Below, piece after piece: positions 1 to 7,850 of a stretch of DNA of 64,000 bases. Both the position numbers and the translations under genes were made by a program. A model generated the notes under the pieces. It saw only the letters and a program-made list of their open reading frames with translations. It was not told where the DNA came from and ran no database searches. This DNA is from Gemmatimonadota bacterium (GTDB lineage: Bacteria > Gemmatimonadota > Gemmatimonadetes > Gemmatimonadales > Gemmatimonadaceae): NCBI GenBank assembly GCA_021324775.1, contig JAJPIM010000007.1, positions 62,001-126,000 of the forward strand. Direction: 5' to 3'. The stretch's first letter is position 1, and the number at the start of each line of letters is the position of its first letter.

Positions 1-720
1 TCCGACGAGGCACCCCAACATTCCGTGACGCTGCGGTCCTTCGCATTGGGCAAGTTCGATGTGACGCGAGAGGAGTACGCGCAGTTCGTCCTGGAGACAG
101 GGCATTCCGCCGGGGATGGATGCTATGCCTACGACGGAGCCCATTTGAACAGCAAGTCGTGGCCCAAGCCGCCGGGCTCGAGCTGGGAGAATCCGGGATT
201 TGCGCAGACGGAGCGTGACCCGGTGGTGTGCGTGTCGTGGCGGGACGCGCGAGCCTACGTTTCCTGGCTGAATGGCAAGCTACGCCACCCTGGGTCAGCC
301 GCGGGCCAGGGTCCGTATCGGCTGCCGAGCGAATCGGAATGGGAGTACGCCGCGCGCGCGGGGCGGACAACGCGCTTCTGGTGGGGTGACGACGACGATG
401 CATCCCCGTACGCTTGGTACAGAGGCAACTCCAGTGGTCACACACATCCGGTGGCGTCGGATCCTCCCAACGCGTTCGGTCTGTATGACATAGCGGGCAA
501 TGTCTGGCAATGGAACGAGGACTGCTATGCCGAGAGTTATGCCGGCGCGCCGGCGGACGGGGGTGCGGCCGAAGCGGGGGGATCCGATTGCCTCCGAGTG
601 GACCGGGGCGGATCCTGGGCTTACCCTTCGTGGTTGCTGCGCGCGGCGACGCGCGAGAGAAACCCTGCCGATTACCGGGACAATGTGATGGGGTTCCGGG
701 TGGCGAAGACGCTGCAGTGA
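1..720 (+). CDS. SUMF1/FGE-fold protein, C-terminal part, catalytic cysteines absent
   Basis: The reading frame is open from the window edge, so the 5' end is missing. The visible 240 residues form an FGE-sulfatase (SUMF1) domain: the opening LGKFDVTREEYAQF, the central RLPSESEWEYAARAG, then NAFGLYDIAGNVWQW and the closing RGGSW...MGFRVAK. True formylglycine-generating enzymes carry two cysteines shortly after the GGS motif; here that stretch (GGSWAYPSWLLRAATR) has none. It is therefore unlikely to oxidise sulfatase cysteines and belongs with the non-catalytic SUMF1-domain proteins, whose roles vary (ligand binding, effectors of kinases). Stop is at 718-720, 31 bases before the BlaI gene on the same strand, so the two could be co-transcribed. 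The family assignment is firm; the role is unknown. Confidence 0.85.
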   Translation, partial: SDEAPQHSVTLRSFALGKFDVTREEYAQFVLETGHSAGDGCYAYDGAHLNSKSWPKPPGSSWENPGFAQTERDPVVCVSWRDARAYVSWLNGKLRHPGSAAGQGPYRLPSESEWEYAARAGRTTRFWWGDDDDASPYAWYRGNSSGHTHPVASDPPNAFGLYDIAGNVWQWNEDCYAESYAGAPADGGAAEAGGSDCLRVDRGGSWAYPSWLLRAATRERNPADYRDNVMGFRVAKTLQ

Positions 721-751
721 AACGGGAGCTTGATCTCCTGACCACGCCCTG

Positions 752-1129
752 ATGAAGCCACCGGTATCGATCAGCGAGGCGGAGTCGATAGTCCTGGCCG
801 TATTGTGGCGGACGAGTCCTGCCACAACCGAGGCGGTCGTGGCCGCGCTCGCGCGCCAGCGGCAGTGGCAGGAATCGACGATCAAGACGCTGCTCAATCG
901 CCTGCTCAAGAAAGGCGCGATCCGCGCGAAGAAAGATGGGCGCCGATACATCTATTCGCCCGTGCTGACGCGGGACCAGTGGCTCTCAAGCGAGAGCGAC
1001 GGGCTGCTCGACCGATTGTTCGGTGGCCGGGTTGCTCCGATGGTGGCGCATTTCAGCAAACACCAGAAGCTGTCCAAGAAAGACATCGCCGAGCTCAAGG
1101 TCCTGATCCAGGGTCTCGGCGATGATTAG
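752..1129 (+). CDS. BlaI/MecI-family transcriptional repressor
   Basis: The 125 residues match the BlaI/MecI winged-helix family in full length. The N-terminal helix-turn-helix region (residues about 8-70) includes the typical SEAESIVLAVLW start and STIKTLLNRLLKKGAI recognition part, followed by the wing (KDGRRYIYSPVL). The C-terminal part is the helical dimerisation segment. Such proteins repress target operons until cleaved by a partner BlaR1-type membrane peptidase, and that partner gene overlaps this one by 8 bases (1122-1129). The pair is therefore a complete two-gene signalling unit. No beta-lactamase gene adjoins it, so the regulated target is not evident here; the beta-lactamase-fold gene at 9344 is 7 kb away and has no visible link. 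Confidence 0.93.
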   Translation: MKPPVSISEAESIVLAVLWRTSPATTEAVVAALARQRQWQESTIKTLLNRLLKKGAIRAKKDGRRYIYSPVLTRDQWLSSESDGLLDRLFGGRVAPMVAHFSKHQKLSKKDIAELKVLIQGLGDD

Positions 1130-2090
1130 CCACGCGCTGTTTTCCCTCGTCGTGCTGACGGTCGCAGCGAGCGTCTCCATACTGGTGGTCGCCTTGCTGC
1201 GCGCGCCGCTCAGGCATGCGACCGGGGCGCAGGCGGCGTATTGGTTGTGGCTGATGGTGCCGTCGAGCGCGGTGGCGGCGTTGCTGCCGGCGCCCTCGTC
1301 GGCGCTCGCGACCATTGCCGTGCCGGCACGGGTCCTGGCGCTGGCCGGGGCGAGCGCGCCGGCGCGCTACGCGGTGATCGGGCTGCTCGTGTGGGCGGCG
1401 GGTGCTTCGCTCATGCTGGCGTATGCCATGCACCGCCAGCGAGCGTTCGAGCGCTCGCTCGGGAGCCTGACATCACTTCCCGACGGGGCTTACCAGAGCG
1501 CTTCCGTGGTGGAACCCATGTTGGTCGGGGCGTGGCGGCCTCGGGTCGTGTTGCCGGCCGATTTCGAGGCGCGGTACACGCAGGAGGAACGCGCGTTGGT
1601 GCTCGCGCACGAGCGAGCGCATTTGCGTCGCGGCGATGCACTGGCCAACGCCGTGGCTTCGGGCTGCCTTTGCCTGTCCTGGTTCAATCCGCTCATGTAT
1701 TGGGCTGTCGCGCAGTTCCGGTTCGATCAGGAGCTGGCGTGCGATGCGTCGGTACTGGCGGCGACGGGCACGGCGCGTCGGCGGTACGCCGACGCGCTGC
1801 TCAAGGCGCAACTCGCGGCAGACTCCGTCAGGTTCGTGCCCGCCGGTTGCGCGTGGCGATCCAGCCACCGGCTGAAGCAGAGAATCGCCGTGCTCAAGCG
1901 GCCGCTGCCGGGTTACATGCGCCGCGCGGCTGGCGTTCTCATGGCGGTCACGTGCATTGGTTCGGGCAGCTATGTCGCGTGGGGGACCCGTGCGATTGCG
2001 GCCATGGTGCCGGCCTGGACGTGCTCGAAGATTCCGCCAATCCTGCTGGGGAGTGCTCCACAGAAGATGAGCCACCATGAGACGCCCTGA
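1122..2090 (+). CDS. BlaR1-type M56 membrane metallopeptidase, no sensor domain
   Basis: This 322-residue integral membrane protein begins with hydrophobic helices (ALFSLVVLTVAASVSILVVALL) and carries the M56 zinc motif HERAH at about residues 163-167, inside the usual LVLAHERAHLRRGD context. Further transmembrane segments follow the motif, with the last near residues 270-285. In BlaR1 the cytoplasmic peptidase cleaves the repressor BlaI after a signal is sensed outside the cell. Here only about 30 residues follow the last helix, so the penicillin-binding sensor domain of classical BlaR1 is absent. The start overlaps the BlaI gene, which supports translational coupling. What it senses cannot be read from the sequence. 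Confidence 0.88.
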   Translation: MISHALFSLVVLTVAASVSILVVALLRAPLRHATGAQAAYWLWLMVPSSAVAALLPAPSSALATIAVPARVLALAGASAPARYAVIGLLVWAAGASLMLAYAMHRQRAFERSLGSLTSLPDGAYQSASVVEPMLVGAWRPRVVLPADFEARYTQEERALVLAHERAHLRRGDALANAVASGCLCLSWFNPLMYWAVAQFRFDQELACDASVLAATGTARRRYADALLKAQLAADSVRFVPAGCAWRSSHRLKQRIAVLKRPLPGYMRRAAGVLMAVTCIGSGSYVAWGTRAIAAMVPAWTCSKIPPILLGSAPQKMSHHETP

Positions 2091-2298
2091 GATCCAGCCA
2101 TCGACGGCGTAGGGACGCGGGCTCGGCGGTGGCGCACGGGGACGACGCGGCACACCGGGCCCTCACTGATGGGGCAGCTACCGTTTCCTGGCCTGTCACG
2201 GGGCTGTGACGAAGGCGCGGCTTGCTACGCCACGGCACTACCTGTGATGATTGGTGGAGCGTCGTAAACACCAATGTTCAATCGGGAGGAGCCGAGCG

Positions 2299-2712
2299 AT
2301 GACCGAGACAGCGACGACCGAGCAACTCAAGAGCGACTCCATGAAGGTCGGGAAGGAGCTGGCCGACCTGTGTCGCGAGGGCAAGCCGATTGAAGCGGTC
2401 GATAGGCTCTATAGCCCCAGCATCGTCAGCATCGAGGCGGAGTCCGACGGGACGATCCCGCGGCGAACGGAAGGCATCGCGGCCGTTCGTGGCAAGACCG
2501 AGTGGTGGCTGAAGAACCACGAAACGCACGCCGCCGAAGTCGAGGGGCCGTGGCCACACGGCGATCGCTTCATCGTCCGATTCAAATTCGACGTGACGCC
2601 GAAGACCGGTCCAATGGCGGGCCAACGGATGAAACTCGACGAGACCGCGCTCTATACGGTCGATAAAGGCAAGGTCGTGCAGGAGGAATTTTTCTACAAC
2701 ATGGGTATGTGA
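2299..2712 (+). CDS. SnoaL/NTF2-like protein
   Basis: The protein is 137 residues long and has the layout of a SnoaL-like cone fold: an N-terminal helix (GKELADLCREGKPIEAVDRLYSPSIVSIE) followed by beta strands including VEGPWPHGDRFIVRFKFDV and DETALYTVDKGKVVQEEFFY. The start at 2299 was chosen over an upstream in-frame TTG (2251) because a GGAGG ribosome-binding site lies at 2285-2289. Members of this family are small enzymes or binding proteins with very varied substrates, so no specific activity is proposed. The gene stands alone, followed by a palindrome and a converging DinB-family gene. Confidence 0.85.
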   Translation: MTETATTEQLKSDSMKVGKELADLCREGKPIEAVDRLYSPSIVSIEAESDGTIPRRTEGIAAVRGKTEWWLKNHETHAAEVEGPWPHGDRFIVRFKFDVTPKTGPMAGQRMKLDETALYTVDKGKVVQEEFFYNMGM

Positions 2713-2794
2713 CCGGCTCCTGACACTCGGACTACCCGGTCACAGGGACCCGCAGGGACCGGATCACCTGGCGCATCATCACTTCGGTCGTAAT

Positions 2795-2826
2795 GAGGCC
2801 GGTCGCGGTACACCGCGACCGGCCTC
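2795..2826. terminator. perfect 15-bp inverted repeat in a convergent gap
   Basis: Arms GAGGCCGGTCGCGGT (2795-2809) and ACCGCGACCGGCCTC (2812-2826) are exact reverse complements around the loop AC. The gap lies between converging genes ending at 2712 and 2895, so it may serve as a two-way terminator. The core GGCCGGTCGCG is shared with the palindromes at 15342 and 21212. There is no T-tract, so a REP-like element is an equally good reading. Confidence 0.6.
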
Positions 2827-2894
2827 TCGAACTGAGGCTAGGAGCGCGGTCAGGACCTGGCGCTGGAGCGACGGCTCGGGGGCGAGACGATAGT

Positions 2895-3434
2895 TTAGTG
2901 CTGCCCGGCAGGTGCAGCCATTCGGGCGTGTGCCGCGCGAGTCAGGTGCGGCACGATGCCGAGCATCCGCTCGATGAGCATCAACTGGCCGCGATGGTGC
3001 ATCTCATGTTCTTTGACCGACATGATCATTTCGAAACGGCTCTTTGACACGGCAATCCCTGGACGCGCCTCGACTCGCTCGGCGAGAAAGCTCTCCGTGA
3101 GTCCGTCGAGCCAGCCGGCCCACTCGTCGCCGGCACTTTGCAGGAGGGCAATCGTCTGATCCTTGCTCCGCGGCACCTTTTCTTCCGCCCTCAGGCGTTG
3201 CCCCGCCGCCGGAAAGTCAAAGCCGGCGAGTGAGGTGCGGCGTTCCTGGCCGTGAATTTGATGCTGAATGTTGTAGTAGAGCGATATATGCACCAACAAC
3301 TCACCGACCGTACGGGTGTCGGGGGTTGGCCGAAATCCATACTGTTCTTCGGGGATGTCCTGCGCGATCGTGATCGTATTCTTGCGGACCGTGCGGAAAC
3401 TCTCGGCTAGTTCCTTGGCTCCGTAGTAGTTCAA
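2895..3434 (-). CDS. DinB-family metal-binding four-helix protein
   Basis: The 179 residues fit the DinB/DUF664-like four-helix-bundle family. Likely metal ligands are His49 (in GELLVHIS), His143 and His147 (in KEHEMHHRGQL), the usual spacing in this fold. DinB-like proteins include damage-inducible proteins and thiol-dependent transferases, and most genomic copies have no known substrate. The N-terminus MNYYGAKELAESFR begins directly at the first helix, which supports the start. It converges on the gene ending at 2712, with the inverted repeat at 2795-2826 between them. Confidence 0.88.
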   Translation of the reverse strand: MNYYGAKELAESFRTVRKNTITIAQDIPEEQYGFRPTPDTRTVGELLVHISLYYNIQHQIHGQERRTSLAGFDFPAAGQRLRAEEKVPRSKDQTIALLQSAGDEWAGWLDGLTESFLAERVEARPGIAVSKSRFEMIMSVKEHEMHHRGQLMLIERMLGIVPHLTRAAHARMAAPAGQH

Positions 3435-3792
3435 GCGGGCGCTCCTTAGATCGGTGAGTGGTCTCTGGCCGCTGATTCGCTGTCCCGAAGTTAGCGTGCG
3501 GCTCTCCGCAGGTTAGTCCTGGACCGCTTGGCCAGCCACTCGCGCCTCTCGGGTCACGTGGCGTGCCGGAGACGAGCAGTCGCGGGAGCGGCCGAGACGC
3601 TATTGGCCCTGGCGGGCACGGGCGTCACGGTGACACTTCGGCCGGCCCAGGGGGCGATCCGCCTGGTCGCCGTTCGTGCCTGCGGGCGCGTATCGTGCTA
3701 TCCTCCAGAATAGGGAGTCGATCTCTCCGACGTTGTTGGTGTCTCGCACCGGGTGAGCAGGCCGCCATGGGTTCGCTGCGTCGCGTTCGGTC
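3435..3792. other. gap without a recognisable gene
   Basis: These 358 bases hold the upstream region of the DinB-like gene (minus) and of the hypothetical gene at 3793 (plus). Short open frames exist on both strands but none shows a recognisable protein pattern, and no clear hairpin or promoter stands out. Confidence 0.5.
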
Positions 3793-4296
3793 GTGATTTC
3801 GCCCGCCGACCGCAGAGCGTGGAGCGAAGCAGCAGGGCAGCTCCGCTATCTATCGATCCGTTTGCAGGGGTACGTCGCGGAACTCCCGGATCGGAGCCTG
3901 CCGCCGCGCGGGCGCGTCCAGTGGTCGCCGGCTGAACTCGGGGAGCTGCGTGAGTTGACGCGGGCGCTCGCCGTGGGCGAGGACGACGCAAGCCGCGCCG
4001 TCGCGTCGCTCGATGCAATCGATACCCTCCTGCATCGGGGCGATTCCGAGCCGGCCGCGAGTGGCTCCGCGGGCACTGGCGATCCAACTACCGTACGTCC
4101 ACCGGCTGCGACCTCGCTTCTCGAGCGCTACCTCGCGCAGCGTGCCATCGCCATGGACAGCCTCCCACGGCTGCAGCGGCTGGGGGAGCCAGGACAAGCC
4201 CCGGCGCGCAGCGACCGTCCGGTGCAACGCACGTCGGCCGGGCAATCGCTCTGGTCTCGTATGCTCGCGAAGATCCTCACGCGACCATCGCGCTAG
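3793..4296 (+). CDS. hypothetical protein
   Basis: No family is recognised. The 167-residue frame starts at GTG and uses codons with G or C at most third positions, as its neighbours do, which supports real coding. The middle (residues about 45-85) looks helical, with repeated Glu/Leu/Arg/Ala spacing. A Ser/Ala/Pro-rich linker follows and then another helical segment (TSLLERYLAQRAIAMDSL). No signal peptide or membrane segment is seen. A competing minus-strand frame of similar length covers the same bases, so the existence of this gene is only moderately certain. Confidence 0.5.
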   Translation: MISPADRRAWSEAAGQLRYLSIRLQGYVAELPDRSLPPRGRVQWSPAELGELRELTRALAVGEDDASRAVASLDAIDTLLHRGDSEPAASGSAGTGDPTTVRPPAATSLLERYLAQRAIAMDSLPRLQRLGEPGQAPARSDRPVQRTSAGQSLWSRMLAKILTRPSR

Positions 4297-4459
4297 GCGC
4301 ACTCCGACCGCCGCGGCCTCTAGACCGCGCACCGGCCACCCCCTTACCCGCGCAATCGCGCCGGCGGTATGGCGTGCCGAGCCGTCGCCGCGGTCCGTGC
4401 TGTAGAGTTACAGCGAACTGTTTCGGCACGGGCGCTCGACACTCAGAACTCCGGCCAGC

Positions 4460-5422
4460 ATGACGACCCTTGTGGGCAGTTTACCGCCCGCCACCGACAC
4501 GGCGATCAGGCTCGAGATCAATGGCTCCGTGCAGCCGGTCCGTCTTGCTGCGTCGCGCGCCGGGTTGCCGCCGGTCCTCATCGTCCAGGCCGGACCCGGC
4601 CTGCCGGTCCTGCACGAGGTCCCGAAGTTCCGGCGGCTCCTCTACCTGGAGCGCAATTTCCTTGTGGCGTACTGGGAGCAGCGCGGCTGCGGCAACGCAC
4701 CGAAGCACGACGCGCTGCGCGTATCGTGGGAACAGCAGGTCGCGGACCTGCGCGCCGTCCTCCGGTGGCTGCACGACGAGACGAAGCAGCCCGTCATCGT
4801 CCTGGGCATCTCGCTGGGTGCATCCATTGCCCTGACGGCCGTCGCGCGGGAACCACATTGTGCGAAAGCGATCGTCGCGATATCGCCCGACGCGGACGCC
4901 GCCGCCAGCGATGCCTCCGCCAACACATTTCTCCACACGCACGCCGAGCGCGCAAATGACGGCCGGTTGTCTGCCAAGCTACGGAAACTCGGCGAGCCGC
5001 CGTACACAAGCCCGGCAGCGTTCCAGCTGCGAGCGCGCCTACTGGCCGACCTGGGTGCCATCGAGCATACCAAGACGTTCAGCACTGTGTTGAGAGAGAC
5101 GTTATTCGGCATGGTCGGGACCTACGGTCCCGTTGGAACGGTGAAGGCCCTCCGCAACATGAATCTGGTCCAGAGCGCGCTGCTGCCAGAGTTGGCATCC
5201 CTCACGCTCCTCGTCGACCCGCCACAGGTGCGGTGTCCGGTTCACTATGTCTTCGGTGCCCGGGATCCCCTGGAAACTCCCGCACTCATCGAAGAGCTGC
5301 CCGCTGCCATCGCGGCGCCAAGAACTGCAGTCGTGATTGCACCAGATGCGGGTCACATGGTGCACTTCGACCAGCCGGGACTCGTTCGCGACATCGTGGT
5401 GCGAGCCAGAGATGACGGCTGA
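4460..5422 (+). CDS. alpha/beta hydrolase, proline-iminopeptidase-like
   Basis: The protein is 320 residues with an alpha/beta-hydrolase core. The nucleophile elbow is G-I-S-L-G with Ser118, the acid is probably Asp269 (GARDPL) and the base His299 (AGHMVHF). The oxyanion region reads VQAGPGLP, close to the HGGPG motif of proline iminopeptidases, and YWEQRGCGNA matches the conserved D/E-Q-R-G-x-G stretch of that group. A peptidase or amidase acting on a small substrate is likely, but the substrate is not known. There is no signal peptide, so it is cytoplasmic. The next gene starts inside its last codons (5412), which indicates translational coupling with that membrane protein. Confidence 0.87.
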   Translation: MTTLVGSLPPATDTAIRLEINGSVQPVRLAASRAGLPPVLIVQAGPGLPVLHEVPKFRRLLYLERNFLVAYWEQRGCGNAPKHDALRVSWEQQVADLRAVLRWLHDETKQPVIVLGISLGASIALTAVAREPHCAKAIVAISPDADAAASDASANTFLHTHAERANDGRLSAKLRKLGEPPYTSPAAFQLRARLLADLGAIEHTKTFSTVLRETLFGMVGTYGPVGTVKALRNMNLVQSALLPELASLTLLVDPPQVRCPVHYVFGARDPLETPALIEELPAAIAAPRTAVVIAPDAGHMVHFDQPGLVRDIVVRARDDG

Positions 5423-6449
5423 CGCCGCGTCCGGGCGCGGGGCCTCGCTACGGGCGTCGCTTGGTACCGTGGTACGGCATCGCGGGGTCCAACTTGCGGC
5501 TGCGCTGTGGATCGGGAGCAGCGTGGCCGTGCTCTGGCTGGCACACGGGTCGCTTCCGTTCAATCGTCCGGCCGTGGCGACGCTGCCCTTCGTCGCGCAG
5601 GTGCTCGGTCCCACCATCGCCCTGATCGAGGTGTTCGTCCTGATGGTCGTGGCCCTCGTGGTGACTCGCACGCGCCGCATCCCGGACATAGCCGCACGTG
5701 CGCCTGAGCGCAGTGTCGCCATGCGAGAGACCGTCCTCCTGATCCTCTACGCAGCACTCGGACAAGTGGGCGGCTGGGTGGTCGGCCCAGCGCTCGGTTA
5801 CCGCCCGTTCAGCTTTCACCTCGCCGGCTCGATGTATGGCACCGCTATGGCCCCGCGACCCGCCGAGGTCGGCGTCTGGGCAGCGTACAACTTCGTGGTC
5901 TTCGCGGCGGTGCCATACCTCTATTTTCGGGCGCGCTACACCAATACCGAGCTGAATCTGCGGTCCACCGATCGCCGTAATGACGCCCTGTTGATACTCC
6001 TCGTGCTGTCGATCGAATCGGCCGTCGAATTGATGTTCTTCCAGAAGAACATCTTCGGCCTGACCGGTCGGCAGGTGCTCGTCGGCGCGCCACTGAGCTT
6101 CGTGATCTTCTTTTTCGGGACTGTGCTGCCGACGATGGTGCTGATCTACGCGATCCTGCTGCCTCGCTACCTCAGGCTGACGGGATCGACGATCACCACC
6201 GTGCTGCTCGGCGGACTAACCTACGCGGCCATGCACATCGTGGAAGGGTGGTCCACATTCGATTCACCACGCGATATCGCCTTGTCGCTGCTGTTCGTGT
6301 GGTTCCAATACTTTGGGCCAGGTATGATCAAGAGCGTCCTGACGCTGCGTACCGGCAACGCCTGGGTGCACGCCCTAGGGTATCATGCCATCGCGCCGCA
6401 CGTGGTGGTCGATACACCGCTGGTCGTCGAAGTATTCCGCATTACGTAA
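5412..6449 (+). CDS. polytopic membrane protein, possibly CPBP-like
   Basis: The start ATG at 5412 overlaps the upstream hydrolase gene by 11 bases and was preferred over farther upstream codons inside that gene. The 345 residues contain about eight hydrophobic segments, for example WIGSSVAVLWLAHGS, LIEVFVLMVVALVV, LLILLVLSIESAVELMFF and VIFFFGTVLPTMVLIYAI. The order of the last helices and the late histidines (WVHALGYHAIAPH) resemble CPBP (Abi-type) intramembrane proteases, but the EExxxR motif is not present. It could be a divergent non-catalytic relative. The function is unknown; coupling to the hydrolase suggests a shared role. Confidence 0.72.
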   Translation: MTADAASGRGASLRASLGTVVRHRGVQLAAALWIGSSVAVLWLAHGSLPFNRPAVATLPFVAQVLGPTIALIEVFVLMVVALVVTRTRRIPDIAARAPERSVAMRETVLLILYAALGQVGGWVVGPALGYRPFSFHLAGSMYGTAMAPRPAEVGVWAAYNFVVFAAVPYLYFRARYTNTELNLRSTDRRNDALLILLVLSIESAVELMFFQKNIFGLTGRQVLVGAPLSFVIFFFGTVLPTMVLIYAILLPRYLRLTGSTITTVLLGGLTYAAMHIVEGWSTFDSPRDIALSLLFVWFQYFGPGMIKSVLTLRTGNAWVHALGYHAIAPHVVVDTPLVVEVFRIT

Positions 6450-6504
6450 AGCCGGGGCAGGCGTCATGGGTAGCGGTATGGCCTCCGCCTGTTAAGTTCG
6501 GGCC

Positions 6505-7770
6505 GTGACGACCGCGCCCGGAGAAGGGAAGCCACGACTCTTTCGTGGCTGGCCGATCGTGGCGGTCGCGTTCGTTGGACAGACGTTCGGCATCGCGCCG
6601 CTCCTGGTCTACACGTTCGGCGTCTTCGCCAAGCCGCTCGCCGGGGCGTTCCATTCGAACCGCGGGTCCATCGCGCTGGCGGTGTCGTTGCTCGATGTGA
6701 TCATCGGGCTCTCAGCACCGGCCGCAGGGTGGCTCGTCGACCGGCGTGGTGCGCGCGGCGTCATCGCGGGATCCATCGTCGCCCTCACCGCCTGCCTCAT
6801 CGCGCTGGCGTACGTGCAGCCGCCGCTCTGGCACCTGTACTCCCTCTATGCCGTGGCGGGGCTGATCGGCGTCGCGTCCTCACCCGTGACGTACGGCCGC
6901 GTGGTGGCCAACTGGTTCGACCGGCAACGCGGGCTCGCGCTCGGGCTAGCCACGGCCGGGATCGGGTTCGGAGCGTTCATCACGCCGATCCTGGCCCAGT
7001 TTCTCCTGGATCGCGCCGGATGGCGAGTCGCTTACCTTGGCCTCGCGGGCTCGGCATTCCTCATCGCGCTGCCCGCGGTAGCACTATGGCTGCGAGGCAC
7101 ACCTCAGGAAGTCGGGCTCCTGCCGGATGGCGTATCCGCGCCGCGCCAGCCCGCGTCGCGCACCGGCCCGCTGGCAGGCATGACGGCGCGGGAAGCCATC
7201 AGGACACGCACGTTCTGGCAGCTCTGCATCATTTTCTTCTGCGTCGCCGCGTGCGTCAACGGCTCGATCGCGCACCTGGTGCCGCTGCTCACCGACCACG
7301 GCATCTCGGGTCGCACGGCGGCTCTCGCGACGTCGCTGTTCGGGCTCACGTCGATCGTGGGACGGGTGGGAAACGGCTATCTCGTGGACCGCATCTTCGC
7401 GCCGCGCGTCGTCGCGGTCCTGTTCGCCGGCGCGGCCATCGGTGTCGCGCTGCTCCTCGCGGATACCACCAGCGCCACGGCGTCCCTCGCCGCCGCGCTC
7501 CTCGGCCTCGCCGTGGGCGCGGAGTCGGATGTGATCCCGTTCCTGATCAGCCGCTACTTCGGCATGCGCGCGATGGCGATGTTGTTCGGGTGCGCGTTCG
7601 GCGCGTACGTGCTGGGGAACGCCTCGGGCCGGTATCTGTTCGCTGCCGGGTATGACGCCGCGGGATCATACACGCTGCCGCTGGAATGTGCGCTCGGGCT
7701 GCTCGTGCTCGCGAGCGTCGCGACGCTCACGCTCGGCAGATACGATCTGGTTCGTGAGGACAGTAAGTAG
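6505..7770 (+). CDS. MFS transporter, OFA/monocarboxylate-type
   Basis: The 421-residue protein has the twelve-helix layout of the major facilitator superfamily. The loop-2 motif is visible as GWLVDRRGARGV and the loop-8 counterpart as GNGYLVDRIFAPRV. The opening GWPIVAVAFVGQTFGIAPLLVYTFGVFAKPL is typical of the oxalate:formate antiporter and monocarboxylate branch, so a small organic acid is the likely cargo. Start is GTG at 6505. The last codons run directly into a GA-rich heptamer array, and the TAG stop is the start of that repetitive stretch. The next gene converges. Confidence 0.9.
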   Translation: MTTAPGEGKPRLFRGWPIVAVAFVGQTFGIAPLLVYTFGVFAKPLAGAFHSNRGSIALAVSLLDVIIGLSAPAAGWLVDRRGARGVIAGSIVALTACLIALAYVQPPLWHLYSLYAVAGLIGVASSPVTYGRVVANWFDRQRGLALGLATAGIGFGAFITPILAQFLLDRAGWRVAYLGLAGSAFLIALPAVALWLRGTPQEVGLLPDGVSAPRQPASRTGPLAGMTAREAIRTRTFWQLCIIFFCVAACVNGSIAHLVPLLTDHGISGRTAALATSLFGLTSIVGRVGNGYLVDRIFAPRVVAVLFAGAAIGVALLLADTTSATASLAAALLGLAVGAESDVIPFLISRYFGMRAMAMLFGCAFGAYVLGNASGRYLFAAGYDAAGSYTLPLECALGLLVLASVATLTLGRYDLVREDSK

Positions 7771-7801
7771 AGAGTAGAGAGTAGAAAGTAGAAAACAGAA
7801 A
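7770..7801 (+). repeat. GA-rich heptamer array at a stop codon
   Basis: Tandem 7-base units GAGAGTA, GAGAGTA, GAAAGTA, GAAAACA, GAAA begin at the last base of the MFS stop codon. Two similar arrays occur at 34077 and 37598 in the same position relative to a plus-strand gene and a converging minus-strand gene. Confidence 0.8.
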
Positions 7802-7831
7802 GGGGTGGCGGTCATCCAGCTCCGCCACCCC
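7802..7831 (-). terminator. intrinsic terminator of the YXWGXW lipoprotein gene
   Basis: Arms GGGGTGGCGG (7802-7811) and CCGCCACCCC (7822-7831) form a perfect 10-bp stem with a 10-base loop. Read on the minus strand the stem is followed by TTTCTGTTTTCTACTTT, a pyrimidine-rich tail provided by the heptamer array, so it can terminate the minus-strand gene ending at 7851. Confidence 0.75.
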
Positions 7832-7850
7832 TCGGCCGATCGATCAGCAA

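Noticed and set aside
1-720. Formylglycine-generating enzyme for sulfatases
   Set aside because: The cysteines needed for catalysis are absent after the GGS motif, and no sulfatase gene is nearby.
3850-4332. A 160-residue minus-strand gene
   Set aside because: Overlaps the plus-strand frame at 3793-4296, has no recognisable pattern and an Arg/His/Pro-rich shadow-like composition; the plus frame was preferred, with moderate confidence.
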